Positions 45,307 through 53,869 of a stretch of 64,000 nucleotides of DNA are shown here, piece after piece. How positions within the stretch are numbered: the first letter of the stretch is position 1; the number at the start of each line of letters is the position of its first letter. This DNA is from Micromonospora sp. MW-13 (lineage in GTDB: Bacteria > Actinomycetota > Actinomycetes > Mycobacteriales > Micromonosporaceae), in the NCBI RefSeq assembly GCF_003434305.1, contig NZ_QKKX01000056.1:1-64000 (forward strand), written 5' to 3'. A model generated the notes under the pieces. That model was not told the DNA's origin and made no database searches. It saw nothing but the letters and a program-made list of their open reading frames with translations. The translations under genes were made by a program, and so were the position numbers.

Positions 45307-47055
45307 TCAGGCGATGGTGCAGATGGCGGCGCCGGCGGTGATGACCGCGCCGACCTCGGCGGAGAGGCCGCTGACCGTGCCGGCCTTGTGCGCGTGCAGC
45401 GGCTGCTCCATCTTCATCGCCTCCAGGACGACGACCAGGTCCCCCTCGGCGACGGCGTCCCCGTCCGCGACGGCGATCTTCACGAGGGTGCCCTGCATCG
45501 GGGAGGTGAGTGCGTCCCCGCTGACCGCCGCGCTGGCGCCGGCCCCGCCGGCCCGGCGGGCCGGCTTCCGTGCGGCGGGCGCGGCGGCCGTACCCGCGCC
45601 GAGGCCGGCGGGCAGGCTCACCTCCAGCCGCTTGCCGCCCACCTCGACCACGACGGTCTCCCGCCCGGCCGGGCCCTCGGTGGGGCCGGCGGCGGCGGTG
45701 AACGGCGGGACGGTGTTGTCGAACTCGGTCTCGATCCAGCGGGTGTGCACGATGAAGGGCTCGGCGGCGAACGCCTCGTCGCGCACCACGAGCCGGTGGA
45801 ACGGCAGGGCGGTGGCCATCCCCTCGACGACCATCTCGTCCAGCACCCGCCGGGCCCGCTCCAGGGCCTCGGTGCGGGTCTCGCCGGTGACGATCACCTT
45901 GGCCAGCAGCGAGTCGAAGTTGCCGCCGATCACGTCGCCGGCCGAGATGCCGGTGTCCACCCGCACGCCCGGGCCGGTCGGCAGCCGCAGCGCGGTGACC
46001 GTGCCGGGGGCGGGCAGGAAGTTGCGGCCCGGGTCCTCGCCGTTGATCCGGAACTCGAAGGAGTGCCCGCGCGGGGTCGGGTCCCCGGCCAGCCGCAGCT
46101 TCTCGCCGTCGGCGATCCGGAACTGCTCGCGGACCAGGTCGATGCCGGCGGTCTCCTCGGTGACCGGGTGCTCGACCTGGAGCCGGGTGTTGACCTCCAG
46201 GAAGGAGATGGTGCCGTCCGCGCCGACCAGGTACTCCACGGTCCCGGCGCCGTGGTAGCCGGCCTCCCGGCAGATCGCCTTGGCGCTGTCGTGGATCTGG
46301 GCGCGCTGGGCGTCGGTGAGGAACGGCGCGGGGGCCTCCTCGACCAGCTTCTGGTGCCGGCGCTGGAGCGAGCAGTCGCGGGTGCCGACGACGATCACGT
46401 TGCCGTGCTGGTCGGCGAGAACCTGCGCCTCGACGTGCCGGGGCCGGTCCAGGTACCGCTCGACGAAGCACTCGCCCCGGCCGAACGCGGCGACCGCCTC
46501 CCGGGTGGCCGACTCGAACAGGTGGGGGATCTCCTCCATCGTGCGGGCCACCTTGAGGCCACGCCCGCCGCCGCCGAAGGCGGCCTTGATGGCCACCGGC
46601 AGTCCGTGGTCGACGGCGAAGGCGACGACCTCGTCCGGGCCGCCGACCGGGTCGGGGGTGCCGGGGACCAGCGGCGCGCCGGCCCGCTGGGCGATGTGCC
46701 GGGCGGTGACCTTGTCGCCGAGGTCGCGGATCGCCTGCGGGGACGGCCCGATCCAGGTCAGCCCCGCGTCGATGACGGCCTGTGCGAAGTCGGCGTTCTC
46801 GGCGAGGAAGCCGTACCCGGGGTGTACCGCGTCGGCGTCGGCCTTCGCGGCGACGCCGATCAGCTTGTCGATCCGCAGGTAGGTCTCGGCGGCGGTGTCG
46901 CCGCCCAGGGCGTACGCCTCGTCGGCCAGGGTGGCGTGCAGGGCGTCCCGGTCGGAGTCCGCGTAGACGGCGACGCTGCCCAGGCCGGCGTCGCGGCAGG
47001 CGCGGATGACGCGGACGGCGATCTCGCCGCGGTTGGCGATGAGTACCTTGCGCAC
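45307..47055 (-). CDS. Acyl-CoA carboxylase biotin carboxylase/BCCP subunit
   Basis: A 582-residue alpha subunit: biotin carboxylase domain about 1-450 (KVLIANRGEIAVRVIRA, ATP-grasp loop KAAFGGGGRGLKV, RRHQKLVEEAP, EVNTRLQVEHPVTE), a linker rich in Ala, and a C-terminal biotinyl domain with EAMKMEQP carrying the biotinylated Lys. It carboxylates biotin for acetyl-/propionyl-CoA carboxylase. GTG start preceded by GGGGAGGAG. Beta (62026) and epsilon (55803) subunits and biotin ligase (63719) are in the same window. Confidence 0.95.
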   Translation of the reverse strand: MRKVLIANRGEIAVRVIRACRDAGLGSVAVYADSDRDALHATLADEAYALGGDTAAETYLRIDKLIGVAAKADADAVHPGYGFLAENADFAQAVIDAGLTWIGPSPQAIRDLGDKVTARHIAQRAGAPLVPGTPDPVGGPDEVVAFAVDHGLPVAIKAAFGGGGRGLKVARTMEEIPHLFESATREAVAAFGRGECFVERYLDRPRHVEAQVLADQHGNVIVVGTRDCSLQRRHQKLVEEAPAPFLTDAQRAQIHDSAKAICREAGYHGAGTVEYLVGADGTISFLEVNTRLQVEHPVTEETAGIDLVREQFRIADGEKLRLAGDPTPRGHSFEFRINGEDPGRNFLPAPGTVTALRLPTGPGVRVDTGISAGDVIGGNFDSLLAKVIVTGETRTEALERARRVLDEMVVEGMATALPFHRLVVRDEAFAAEPFIVHTRWIETEFDNTVPPFTAAAGPTEGPAGRETVVVEVGGKRLEVSLPAGLGAGTAAAPAARKPARRAGGAGASAAVSGDALTSPMQGTLVKIAVADGDAVAEGDLVVVLEAMKMEQPLHAHKAGTVSGLSAEVGAVITAGAAICTIA

Positions 47056-47156
47056 CTTGGTGCTCCTCCCCGGAGGTTACTGAGCGGGAGTTTATCGGCC
47101 GTCGCCGTCGCCCTAACGATCGATCAGTGTGGCATGCGGCACTGCCCGCACGCCGA

Positions 47157-47172
47157 TAGTCAAACTTGTCTA
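47157..47172 (+). promoter_or_regulatory. PadR operator at its own promoter
   Basis: TAGTCAAACTTGTCTA is a 12/16 palindrome directly upstream of the -10 TACCCT (47174-47179), six bases from the GTG start at 47186. It matches the element at 47855-47870. Confidence 0.65.
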
Positions 47173-47185
47173 ATACCCTTCTCCG

Positions 47186-47857
47186 GTGTCTGCCACGCGC
47201 ATGATGATCCTCGGGCTGGTCAAGTGGATGCAGCCGGTGCACGGCTACGACGTCCGTCGTGAGCTGCTCAGCTGGGGCGCCGACAAGTGGGCCAACGTGC
47301 AGCCCGGCTCGATCTACCACGCGCTGCGCAAGCTGGCCCAGGAGGGGCAGCTCCGCGAGGTGGCGACCGAACAGGTCGGGGCCCGGCCGGCCCGGACGAC
47401 GTACGAGATCACCCCGAAGGGGCTCGACGAGTTCGAGACCCTGCTGCGCGACCTGTGGTGGGGAAACCAGCAGGCCGCCGACCCGTTCGTCGCCGCGTTC
47501 GCGTTCCTGCCGGCGCTGCCCCGCCCGGAGGCGGTGGCCGCGCTGCGCAGCCGGGGGCAGGTGATCCGGGCCGGCGTGGAGAGCATGCGCGCCTCGATGG
47601 AGTCGTCCTGGATCCGGGACTCCAAGCCGGTCGGGGTCACCTGGATGTACGAGTTGTGGATAGCCCGGGGAGAGGCGGAGGCGGACTGGTGCGACCGCGT
47701 CGCCGACCGGATCGAGGCCGGCGTGCCGTACCTGCCGGAGAGCCTGGCCGGCCGCGACGGCTGGACCGCGGTGGAGCCGGCCCCGGAGGTGGAGCGCGAG
47801 CCAACCCCAACCCCGAACGCGGACACGGAGACGGAGGCGGAGACGGACGCGTATTAA
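47186..47857 (+). CDS. PadR family regulator of a drug exporter
   Basis: A 223-residue PadR-type regulator of the longer class with a C-terminal helical domain: MMILGLVKWMQPVHGYDVRREL, GSIYHALRKLAQEGQLREV, ARTTYEITPKGLDEFETLLRD. The last ~30 residues are a Thr/Glu-rich tail. Leaderless by promoter position. It precedes the DrrAB-like exporter genes and probably represses both itself and them through the two matching operators. Confidence 0.93.
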   Translation: MSATRMMILGLVKWMQPVHGYDVRRELLSWGADKWANVQPGSIYHALRKLAQEGQLREVATEQVGARPARTTYEITPKGLDEFETLLRDLWWGNQQAADPFVAAFAFLPALPRPEAVAALRSRGQVIRAGVESMRASMESSWIRDSKPVGVTWMYELWIARGEAEADWCDRVADRIEAGVPYLPESLAGRDGWTAVEPAPEVEREPTPTPNADTETEAETDAY

Positions 47858-47870
47858 TCAAATTTGACTA
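47855..47870 (+). promoter_or_regulatory. PadR operator at the ABC exporter promoter
   Basis: TAATCAAATTTGACTA, a 14/16 palindrome, overlaps the stop codon of the PadR gene and the -35 box of the following promoter, so binding would block transcription of the exporter. Confidence 0.7.
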
Positions 47871-47893
47871 GTGAAGCTATATCGCGTTAGCCT
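47864..47893 (+). promoter_or_regulatory. Promoter of the ABC exporter operon
   Basis: -35 TTGACT (47864-47869) and -10 TAGCCT (47888-47893) with an 18-base spacer. The transcript would start near 47900, leaving about 75 bases before the ATG at 47976. Confidence 0.6.
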
Positions 47894-47975
47894 CGGCGGG
47901 ACGTCCGGGGTGACGCCCCGTGCCACCCCTGCGGAACGGCCGGTTCCGTCCGGCCACGGACGACCAGGAGCGAAA

Positions 47976-48935
47976 ATGATCGAGACCAGAGGGCTGCGGA
48001 AGTCGTTCCGCTCCCGCGCCGGTCGGGACAAGAAGACCGTGGACGCCGTCCGCGGGGTCGACCTGAACGTCGCCGAGGGGGAGATCTTCGGCTTCCTCGG
48101 GCCGAACGGGGCCGGCAAGACCACCACGCTGCGGATGCTGGCCACCCTCATCGAACCCGACGGCGGCGCGGCCACCATCGCCGGAGCCGACCTGCTCCGC
48201 CAGCCCGCCGAGGTGCGCCGCAGGATCGGCTACGTCGCCCAGGGCGGCAGCACCTGGGACGACTCCACCGCCCGTGAGGAACTCGTCCTGCACGCCCGGA
48301 TGTACGGCATCAGCAAGGCCGACGCGCATCGCCGCGCGGAGCGCGCCCTGGCGGCCTTCCAGCTCACCGACTACGCCGACCGCATGTGCAAGACCTACTC
48401 CGGCGGCCAGCGCCGGCGGGTCGACATCGCCCTCGGCATCATCCACGAGCCGCGGATCGTCTTCCTGGACGAGCCGACCACCGGCCTCGACCCGCAGAGC
48501 CGGGCCCACATGTGGGACGAGATCCGCCGGCTGCGCAGCGAGGGGATGACCGTCTTCATCACCACGCACTACCTCGACGAAGCCGACGCGCTCTGCGACC
48601 GGATCGCGATCATGGACCACGGCGAGCTGGTCGCCGAGGGCACCCCCGCCGAGCTGAAGCGCGAGATCTCCGGCGAGGTGGTGGTCGTCGGGCTGGACGC
48701 CGCGGCCACCCCGCACGCCGCCCAACTGCTCGACTCCGAGCCGTACGTCAGCAAGCTGGAGACCGTCGACGGCGGCGGCGTGCGCCTCCACGTCGACGAG
48801 GGGGCGACCGCCATCCCGCAGATCCTGCGCCGCATCGACCACGCCGGCCTCGCGTTGAGCTCCATCGAGCTGCACCGGCCCAGCCTCGACGACGTCTTCC
48901 TCACCAAGACCGGCCGCTCGCTGCGCGAGTCCTGA
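47976..48935 (+). CDS. DrrA-like ABC transporter ATPase
   Basis: A 319-residue ATPase with Walker A GPNGAGKTT, signature YSGGQRRRVDIA, Walker B IVFLDEPTTGLDP and H-loop TTHYLDEADALCD; the C-terminal ~90 residues form the DrrA-type extension (RPSLDDVFLTKTGRSLRES). It energises export by the following permease, usually of antibiotics or lipids. The ATG at 47976 has AGGAG upstream; the GTG at 47871 would place the start before the promoter. Confidence 0.95.
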   Translation: MIETRGLRKSFRSRAGRDKKTVDAVRGVDLNVAEGEIFGFLGPNGAGKTTTLRMLATLIEPDGGAATIAGADLLRQPAEVRRRIGYVAQGGSTWDDSTAREELVLHARMYGISKADAHRRAERALAAFQLTDYADRMCKTYSGGQRRRVDIALGIIHEPRIVFLDEPTTGLDPQSRAHMWDEIRRLRSEGMTVFITTHYLDEADALCDRIAIMDHGELVAEGTPAELKREISGEVVVVGLDAAATPHAAQLLDSEPYVSKLETVDGGGVRLHVDEGATAIPQILRRIDHAGLALSSIELHRPSLDDVFLTKTGRSLRES

Positions 48936-48959
48936 CCCGCCCCCGACAGGAGAACCCCC

Positions 48960-49715
48960 GTGAAACTCGCCCGCGACACGTGGTTGATCTTCCAGCGCCA
49001 GATGCAACTGCTGCTGCGCAACCCGGTCTGGGTCGTCGTCGGCGTCTTCCAGCCGGTGATGTACCTGCTCCTCTTCGCCCCGCTGCTCAAGCCGGCCCTG
49101 AACGCGCCGACCCAGGCCGAGGCGTACAAGATCTTCGTGCCCGGCGTGCTCGTGCTGCTGGCCATCTTCGGCGGCCTGTTCCAGGGCTTCGGCCTGATCG
49201 CCGAGCTGCGCGCCGGGCTCATCGAGCGGTCCCGGGTCACCCCGGTGAGCCGGCTCGCCCTGCTGCTCGGCCGCTCGCTGCGCGACGTGGTGTCGCTGCT
49301 CCTCCAGGCCGTCATCATCACCCTGCTCGCGCTCCTGTTCGACCTGCGGGTGTTCATCGGTGATCTGCTGCTGGCGTACCTGATGCTCGCCCTGATCGCG
49401 CTGATGACCTCGGCCGTCTCGTACGGCGTCGCGCTCAAGGTCAAGAGCGAGGACGCGCTCGCCCCGCTGATGAACACCGTCGCCCAGCCGGTGCTGCTGC
49501 TCTCCGGCATCCTGCTGCCGCTCACCTTCGCCCCCGGTTGGTTGCAGGGCATCGCCGAGTGGAACCCCTTCTCCTGGGCGGTCGACGGCACCCGCGCGCT
49601 GTTCGCCGGGGACCTCGGCAACGACAAGGTCTGGCAGGGGCTGGCCATCATCGCCGTGCTGGCCGCCGCCGGCGTCGTCTGGGCCGCCCGGCAGTTCGCC
49701 CGCAGCGTGCGGTGA
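48960..49715 (+). CDS. ABC-2 type exporter permease (DrrB-like)
   Basis: A 251-residue permease with six predicted helices and the ABC-2 pattern: RQMQLLLRNPVWVVVGVFQPVMYLLLF, IAELRAGLIERSRVTPVSR and the conserved LPLTFAPGWLQGIAEWNPFSW. GTG start 24 bases after the ATPase stop with AGGAGAAC upstream. Partner of the ATPase at 47976. Confidence 0.94.
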   Translation: MKLARDTWLIFQRQMQLLLRNPVWVVVGVFQPVMYLLLFAPLLKPALNAPTQAEAYKIFVPGVLVLLAIFGGLFQGFGLIAELRAGLIERSRVTPVSRLALLLGRSLRDVVSLLLQAVIITLLALLFDLRVFIGDLLLAYLMLALIALMTSAVSYGVALKVKSEDALAPLMNTVAQPVLLLSGILLPLTFAPGWLQGIAEWNPFSWAVDGTRALFAGDLGNDKVWQGLAIIAVLAAAGVVWAARQFARSVR

Positions 49716-49727
49716 GCGCGCGGGCGT

Positions 49728-49753
49728 CCCCCGGCACGGGTCAGGGCCGGGGG
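49728..49753 (+). terminator. Terminator after the exporter operon
   Basis: CCCCCGGC (49728-49735) and GCCGGGGG (49746-49753) form an 8-bp stem with a 10-base loop, 12 bases after the permease stop. Confidence 0.5.
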
Positions 49754-49824
49754 TCTCGCCCCGCGCCGAGAGTTGCCTCTCACCGCGGGCGGGGCACCGG
49801 TCCGGCGCGCGTAGCGTAAGGGCC

Positions 49825-51111
49825 GTGCCCCGCCTCACCCATGACCGAACCACCTGGCTGGCCTACGCACAACTGGCGTTGTGGGGCTTCTTCCTCTACG
49901 GCTTCGGCCCCGTCGTCCCGCTGCTGCGCGACGAGCAGGGCACCACCGCGGCCGTCGCCGGCCTGCACAGCACCGCGATCGCAGTCGGCGCGCTCCTCGG
50001 CGGGGCGCTGTTCGCCCCCGTCGCCCGCCGGATCGGCCGGGGCCGGGCGGCCTGGCTCGGCCTCGCCGGGGTGGCCGTCGGCGTCGCCGGGTTCGGCACC
50101 CTCCGGCCCCTGCCCGCGACCCTCGCCGCCGTCGTGGTGATCGCCACCTTCGGCATGATGGTGATCAGCGGGGTCAACGTCGTGCTCACCGCCCACCACG
50201 GCCCCGCCGCGCCGGCCGCCCTCACCGAGGCCAACGCCGCCTGCGCCGGCATGGGCATCCTGGCCCCGCTGGTCATCGGGGCGACCGTCGACGCGGGGCT
50301 CGGCTGGCGGCCGGTGCTGGCCGTCGAGGTCGGCCTGATCGCGCTGCTCGCCCTCGCCGCCCTGGCCTTCCGGGTACGTCTGCCCGCCACGCCGCCGGCT
50401 CACCCGGTTCCCGCCGCCGCGTCGCACGTCGGCGAACCGGCGGTCAGTCCGGCCCGGGCGGGGCGCGCGAACGGTGGCCGGCTGCCCCGGTCGTACTGGA
50501 TCGCCTGGGTCCTGATGGCGGTGACCGGCTCGATCGAGGTCTGCCTCTCGCTCTGGACCGCCGACGTGCTCCGCTCGCACGCGGGGCTGGGCGCCGGGGC
50601 GGCCTCGGCGGCCGTCGCCGCGATCGTCGGCGGGATGTTCCTCGGCCGGCTGGCCGGCGGCCGGGCCGCGCTGCGCTACCGGCCCGTGCCGCTGCTGCTG
50701 GCCGCGCTGGCCGTCTCGCTGACCGGGTTCGCCGTGTTCTGGGTCGCCCCGGTCGGCTGGCTGGCGGTGACCGGGCTCGCCGTGCTCGGCCTCGGCAACG
50801 CGCTGCACTACCCGCTGGCCATCTCGATCGCCCTGGCCGTCGCCGGGCCGGCCGCCGACAAGGCGGCCGGCTGGTCGTCGTACTCGATGGGGGTGGGCTT
50901 CGGGATCGCGCCGGTGGCGCTCGGCTGGGTGGCCGACGGTGCGGGACCGCACCTGGCCTTCCTGCTGCTGCCCGGGTTCATCGCGACGGCCGCGCTGCTC
51001 ACCCTGCGGCTCGGCCGCGCGCTGCACCCGCATGATCTTGACCGACCCGACGTACGGCATGCCGCGGTTTCCCCGCCGGCCGAGGCCGCGACATCCCGCA
51101 CCTCGATCTGA
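49825..51111 (+). CDS. MFS transporter
   Basis: A 428-residue major facilitator with about 12 hydrophobic segments in two halves divided by a central loop (about 190-215). The N-terminal half includes FAPVARRIGRGRAAW, the loop 2-3 Arg-rich motif. It has no distinctive substrate signature; the closest broad match is the multidrug/YbjJ-like group. GTG start lies 7 bases after TAGCGT (49812-49817). It converges on the methyltransferase gene. Confidence 0.9.
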   Translation: MPRLTHDRTTWLAYAQLALWGFFLYGFGPVVPLLRDEQGTTAAVAGLHSTAIAVGALLGGALFAPVARRIGRGRAAWLGLAGVAVGVAGFGTLRPLPATLAAVVVIATFGMMVISGVNVVLTAHHGPAAPAALTEANAACAGMGILAPLVIGATVDAGLGWRPVLAVEVGLIALLALAALAFRVRLPATPPAHPVPAAASHVGEPAVSPARAGRANGGRLPRSYWIAWVLMAVTGSIEVCLSLWTADVLRSHAGLGAGAASAAVAAIVGGMFLGRLAGGRAALRYRPVPLLLAALAVSLTGFAVFWVAPVGWLAVTGLAVLGLGNALHYPLAISIALAVAGPAADKAAGWSSYSMGVGFGIAPVALGWVADGAGPHLAFLLLPGFIATAALLTLRLGRALHPHDLDRPDVRHAAVSPPAEAATSRTSI

Positions 51112-51133
51112 TCAAGGACGGTCCGGAGGCCGG

Positions 51134-51784
51134 TCAGCGCACCCGGGCGAGCGTCAGCCCGTCGGCGATCGGCAGCAGCACCGTCTCCACCCGCACGTCG
51201 GCCATGACCTCGTCGTTGAACGCGGCGATCGCCCGGTCGTCGGCGTTCTGCGGGGCGAGCACCCGGCCCCCGCGCAGCGTGTTGTCCACCGCGACGATGC
51301 CACCCGGGCGCATCCGCGGCACCAGCTCCGCCCAGTAGACCGGATACCCCGCCTTGTCCGCGTCGATGAACGCGAAGTCCAGGTGCCGGTCGTGCGGCAG
51401 CTCGCGCAGCGTCTCCCCGGCCGGGCCGATGCGCAGCTCGATCCGGTCGGCCACACCGGCCCGCGCCCAGTACCGCCGGGCGATGCCCGTGTACTCCTCG
51501 GAGATGTCGAAGCAGGTCAGCCGCCCGTCCTCGGCCAGCCCACGGGCGATCGCCAGGGACGACAGCCCGGTGAAGGTGCCCACCTCCACCGCCCGCCGCG
51601 CCCCGAGCAGCCGGGTCAGGAAGGTCAGGAAGGCCGCCTGCTCCGGCGCCACCTGCATCCTCGCCTGCGCCGGCAGCGCGGCGAGGGTCTCCTCGACCAG
51701 ATCGCCCATCACCTCGTCCGGGGCCGAGCCGTGCGCCACGACGTACGCGTGCAGTTCCGGGGTCAGCGGCAGCGACTTGCTCAT
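51134..51784 (-). CDS. Class I SAM-dependent O-methyltransferase
   Basis: A 216-residue COMT-like methyltransferase. SAM-binding motif I is AVEVGTFTGLSSLAIA, the acidic loop LTCFDIS, and the metal/catalytic region FIDADKAGYPVYW with DNTLRGG. Family members methylate catechols or other small phenolics with a divalent metal; the substrate is not predictable. It lies 9 bases downstream of maf and may be co-transcribed. Confidence 0.92.
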   Translation of the reverse strand: MSKSLPLTPELHAYVVAHGSAPDEVMGDLVEETLAALPAQARMQVAPEQAAFLTFLTRLLGARRAVEVGTFTGLSSLAIARGLAEDGRLTCFDISEEYTGIARRYWARAGVADRIELRIGPAGETLRELPHDRHLDFAFIDADKAGYPVYWAELVPRMRPGGIVAVDNTLRGGRVLAPQNADDRAIAAFNDEVMADVRVETVLLPIADGLTLARVR

Positions 51785-51793
51785 GGCTGGAAA

Positions 51794-52450
51794 CTAGCCG
51801 AGCGGCTCGACCGACTGGCCGCCGGGCGCGACCTTCGTCCACAGATCGACGATCTGGAGGTCCAGTTCGGCGAGGAGCGCGCGCAGCAGCGGCAGGGAGA
51901 GCCCGACCACCGTCCCCGGGTCGCCGTCGATCCCGTCCAGGAAGGCCCCGCCCAGGCCGTCGATGGTGAACGCCCCGGCCACGGCGAGCGGCTCGCCCGT
52001 CGCGACGTACGCGGCGATCTCGTCGTCGCTGACGTCGGCGAACCGGACGGTCGTCGAGGCGACCGCCTCGGCGCGTGACTCGTGGACCACGTCGACCAGG
52101 CAGTGCCCGGTGTGCAGCACCCCGCTGCGCCCCCGCATCCGCTCCCAGCGCCCGACGGCGTCCGCCGCGTCGGCCGGCTTCCCGAGGATCTCGCCGTCGA
52201 AGGCGAGCACCGAGTCGCAGCCCAGGACCAGGGTCCGTTCGTCGGGGGACGGCCGCAGCCGGCCGGCGACCGCCTGCGCCTTGAGCCGGGCCAGCTCCAG
52301 GCACAACTCCTCGGCGCTCTCACTGACCACCTGGGACTCGTCGACCCCACTCACCAGCACGTCGGGCTCGATCCCGGCGGCGTGGAGCAGCTTTCGGCGG
52401 GCGGGGCTCGCCGAGGCGAGTACGAGACGGAGCGGCATCGAGTTCGGCAC
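51794..52450 (-). CDS. maf: Maf family nucleotide pyrophosphatase
   Basis: About 218 residues; hydrolyses non-canonical or excess nucleoside triphosphates to monophosphates. The N-terminal signature LVLASASPARRKLL and the catalytic Asp in VLGCDSVLAFDG are present, with KPADAADA following. GTG at 52450 is taken because TAGCGT (minus strand; 52458-52463) sits 7 bases upstream, predicting a leaderless start; ATG at 52438 is the alternative. In related genomes maf lies next to accE; here the type VII module separates them. Confidence 0.92.
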   Translation of the reverse strand: MPNSMPLRLVLASASPARRKLLHAAGIEPDVLVSGVDESQVVSESAEELCLELARLKAQAVAGRLRPSPDERTLVLGCDSVLAFDGEILGKPADAADAVGRWERMRGRSGVLHTGHCLVDVVHESRAEAVASTTVRFADVSDDEIAAYVATGEPLAVAGAFTIDGLGGAFLDGIDGDPGTVVGLSLPLLRALLAELDLQIVDLWTKVAPGGQSVEPLG

Positions 52451-52693
52451 GGAGCCGACGCTACCGGCTACCCCCGCTCCCACACGTCACGGCACCTGCC
52501 TCTTCTACCCGGGGGCCGCCTCTGCCAGCTCTGGCGGCCTCCGCCTGCTCTGACGTCGCCTCTGCCTGCTCTGGCGCCGCCTCTGATCAACTCCGTATCA
52601 ATGACACCGGGTGTTCCAGCCCCCCGGATACCGCCACGTCATTGACATCGAGTGGATCAAACGCGTCGGATGGCCGATCCGAGGCCGGCCACC
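52451..52693. other. Intergenic region with degenerate repeats
   Basis: Between maf and the mycosin gene. It has three imperfect ~21-base copies of a GCCTCTGCCTGCTCTGGCG unit (about 52519-52585) and an inverted repeat TCAATGAC (52598-52605) with GTCATTGA (52638-52645). No gene is visible. Confidence 0.45.
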
Positions 52694-53869
52694 TCACCGG
52701 CTGATCCGTGGCGGCGGGTCGTCCCCATGGCGCCGCCGTCGGGCGACCAGCGCCCAGGCACCCCCGGCGGCCACGATCACGCCCAACGTGGCCCACCCTC
52801 GGGCCGTCGCCCCACCGTCGCCGTCATCGCCTGCCGGCTCCGCGACCGCCGTCGTGACCGGCCGGGACCCCGCTGGGGCCCCCGCCGTCGCTGACCCGAA
52901 ACCCACCGGGGGCACGTCTGCCGTCAACGCCGCGACCAGGTCGAGGACGCCGTAGCCGTACTCGTCGTCCCGGCCGGGCGGGCCCTTGTCGACGGCGGTG
53001 GCGGTGAGCCGGTGCGCGACCTCGGCGGCGGGGAGGTCGGGGTACTTGGACCGGACCAGGGCGGCAGCACCCGCAACGATCGCGGTGGCGTCTGAGGTGC
53101 CCGTGCCCTTGCGGTACTTGCCATCGATACTGGTGCTGTAGATATCGACGGCAGGTGCCACGACGTCCACTTCCGGGCCAGATACAGAGACAGCCGCGTG
53201 TTTGCCTTGACGGTCAACTCCCCCTACAGCAATAACCCCTCTTTCGGATGCTGGGTAACCAACTCCCGAATCCTCAGGCCGATTCCCCGCAGCTGCAACG
53301 ACCACGATGTCTGAGGCAACGGCTGTTCCGATCGCGTTTGCTAGACGGCGGGTGGTCCCACCGACGCTAGAGATGCTGATGACATCTGCCCCCCGCGAGA
53401 TTGCGTACTCGATGCCTTGCGCTAAGGCATCCGGGTCACCGTCGCCATCCGGGGGTGAATCGTAGATCGGCAAGATTTTCGATCGGGGGGCGATACCGAG
53501 TGCACCGATGGCATCGCCACGGCCGTGAGCGGCGACCAGCCCAGCCATGCCGGTGCCATGGCTGTCCCTGTCGAGGCGTCCGTCACCGCTGCCGCCCGGG
53601 ATGATGTCAACTCCTGAGAGCAAGTTTTTGCGCAGGTCAGGGTGAGGAGCTATGCCGGTATCTGGTATGGCGACGATTGTTCCTTCGCCCTGACTGATGC
53701 TATGTGCCCTGCTGGCCTTCAGGAATCGTAGGTGCCACTGGTCGTTGCGTATCCGTCCTTCGCCCTCTGATTTGGCTAATGCGTGTTCAGGAATGGTTGC
53801 TAGCAGCGTCGAGGCGAGGAAAGCTAGTAAAGAAATGGCAGCACTAAGCGGGGGATATTTTGCGCTCAC
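52694..53869 (-). CDS. Mycosin-like S8 serine protease (type VII secretion)
   Basis: A 391-residue subtilisin with N-terminal signal sequence, catalytic Asp in AIPDTGIAPHPDL, His in DSHGTGMAGLVAA, Ser in GTGTSDATAIVAGAAAL, oxyanion Asn in AAAGNRP, and a C-terminal membrane anchor (ATLGVIVAAGGAWALVA) followed by an Arg-rich tail: the MycP layout. The start overlaps the previous stop (GTGA). The first two thirds have lower GC and less biased codons than the last third. No EccC or other core ESX genes are adjacent. Confidence 0.92.
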   Translation of the reverse strand: MSAKYPPLSAAISLLAFLASTLLATIPEHALAKSEGEGRIRNDQWHLRFLKASRAHSISQGEGTIVAIPDTGIAPHPDLRKNLLSGVDIIPGGSGDGRLDRDSHGTGMAGLVAAHGRGDAIGALGIAPRSKILPIYDSPPDGDGDPDALAQGIEYAISRGADVISISSVGGTTRRLANAIGTAVASDIVVVAAAGNRPEDSGVGYPASERGVIAVGGVDRQGKHAAVSVSGPEVDVVAPAVDIYSTSIDGKYRKGTGTSDATAIVAGAAALVRSKYPDLPAAEVAHRLTATAVDKGPPGRDDEYGYGVLDLVAALTADVPPVGFGSATAGAPAGSRPVTTAVAEPAGDDGDGGATARGWATLGVIVAAGGAWALVARRRRHGDDPPPRISR

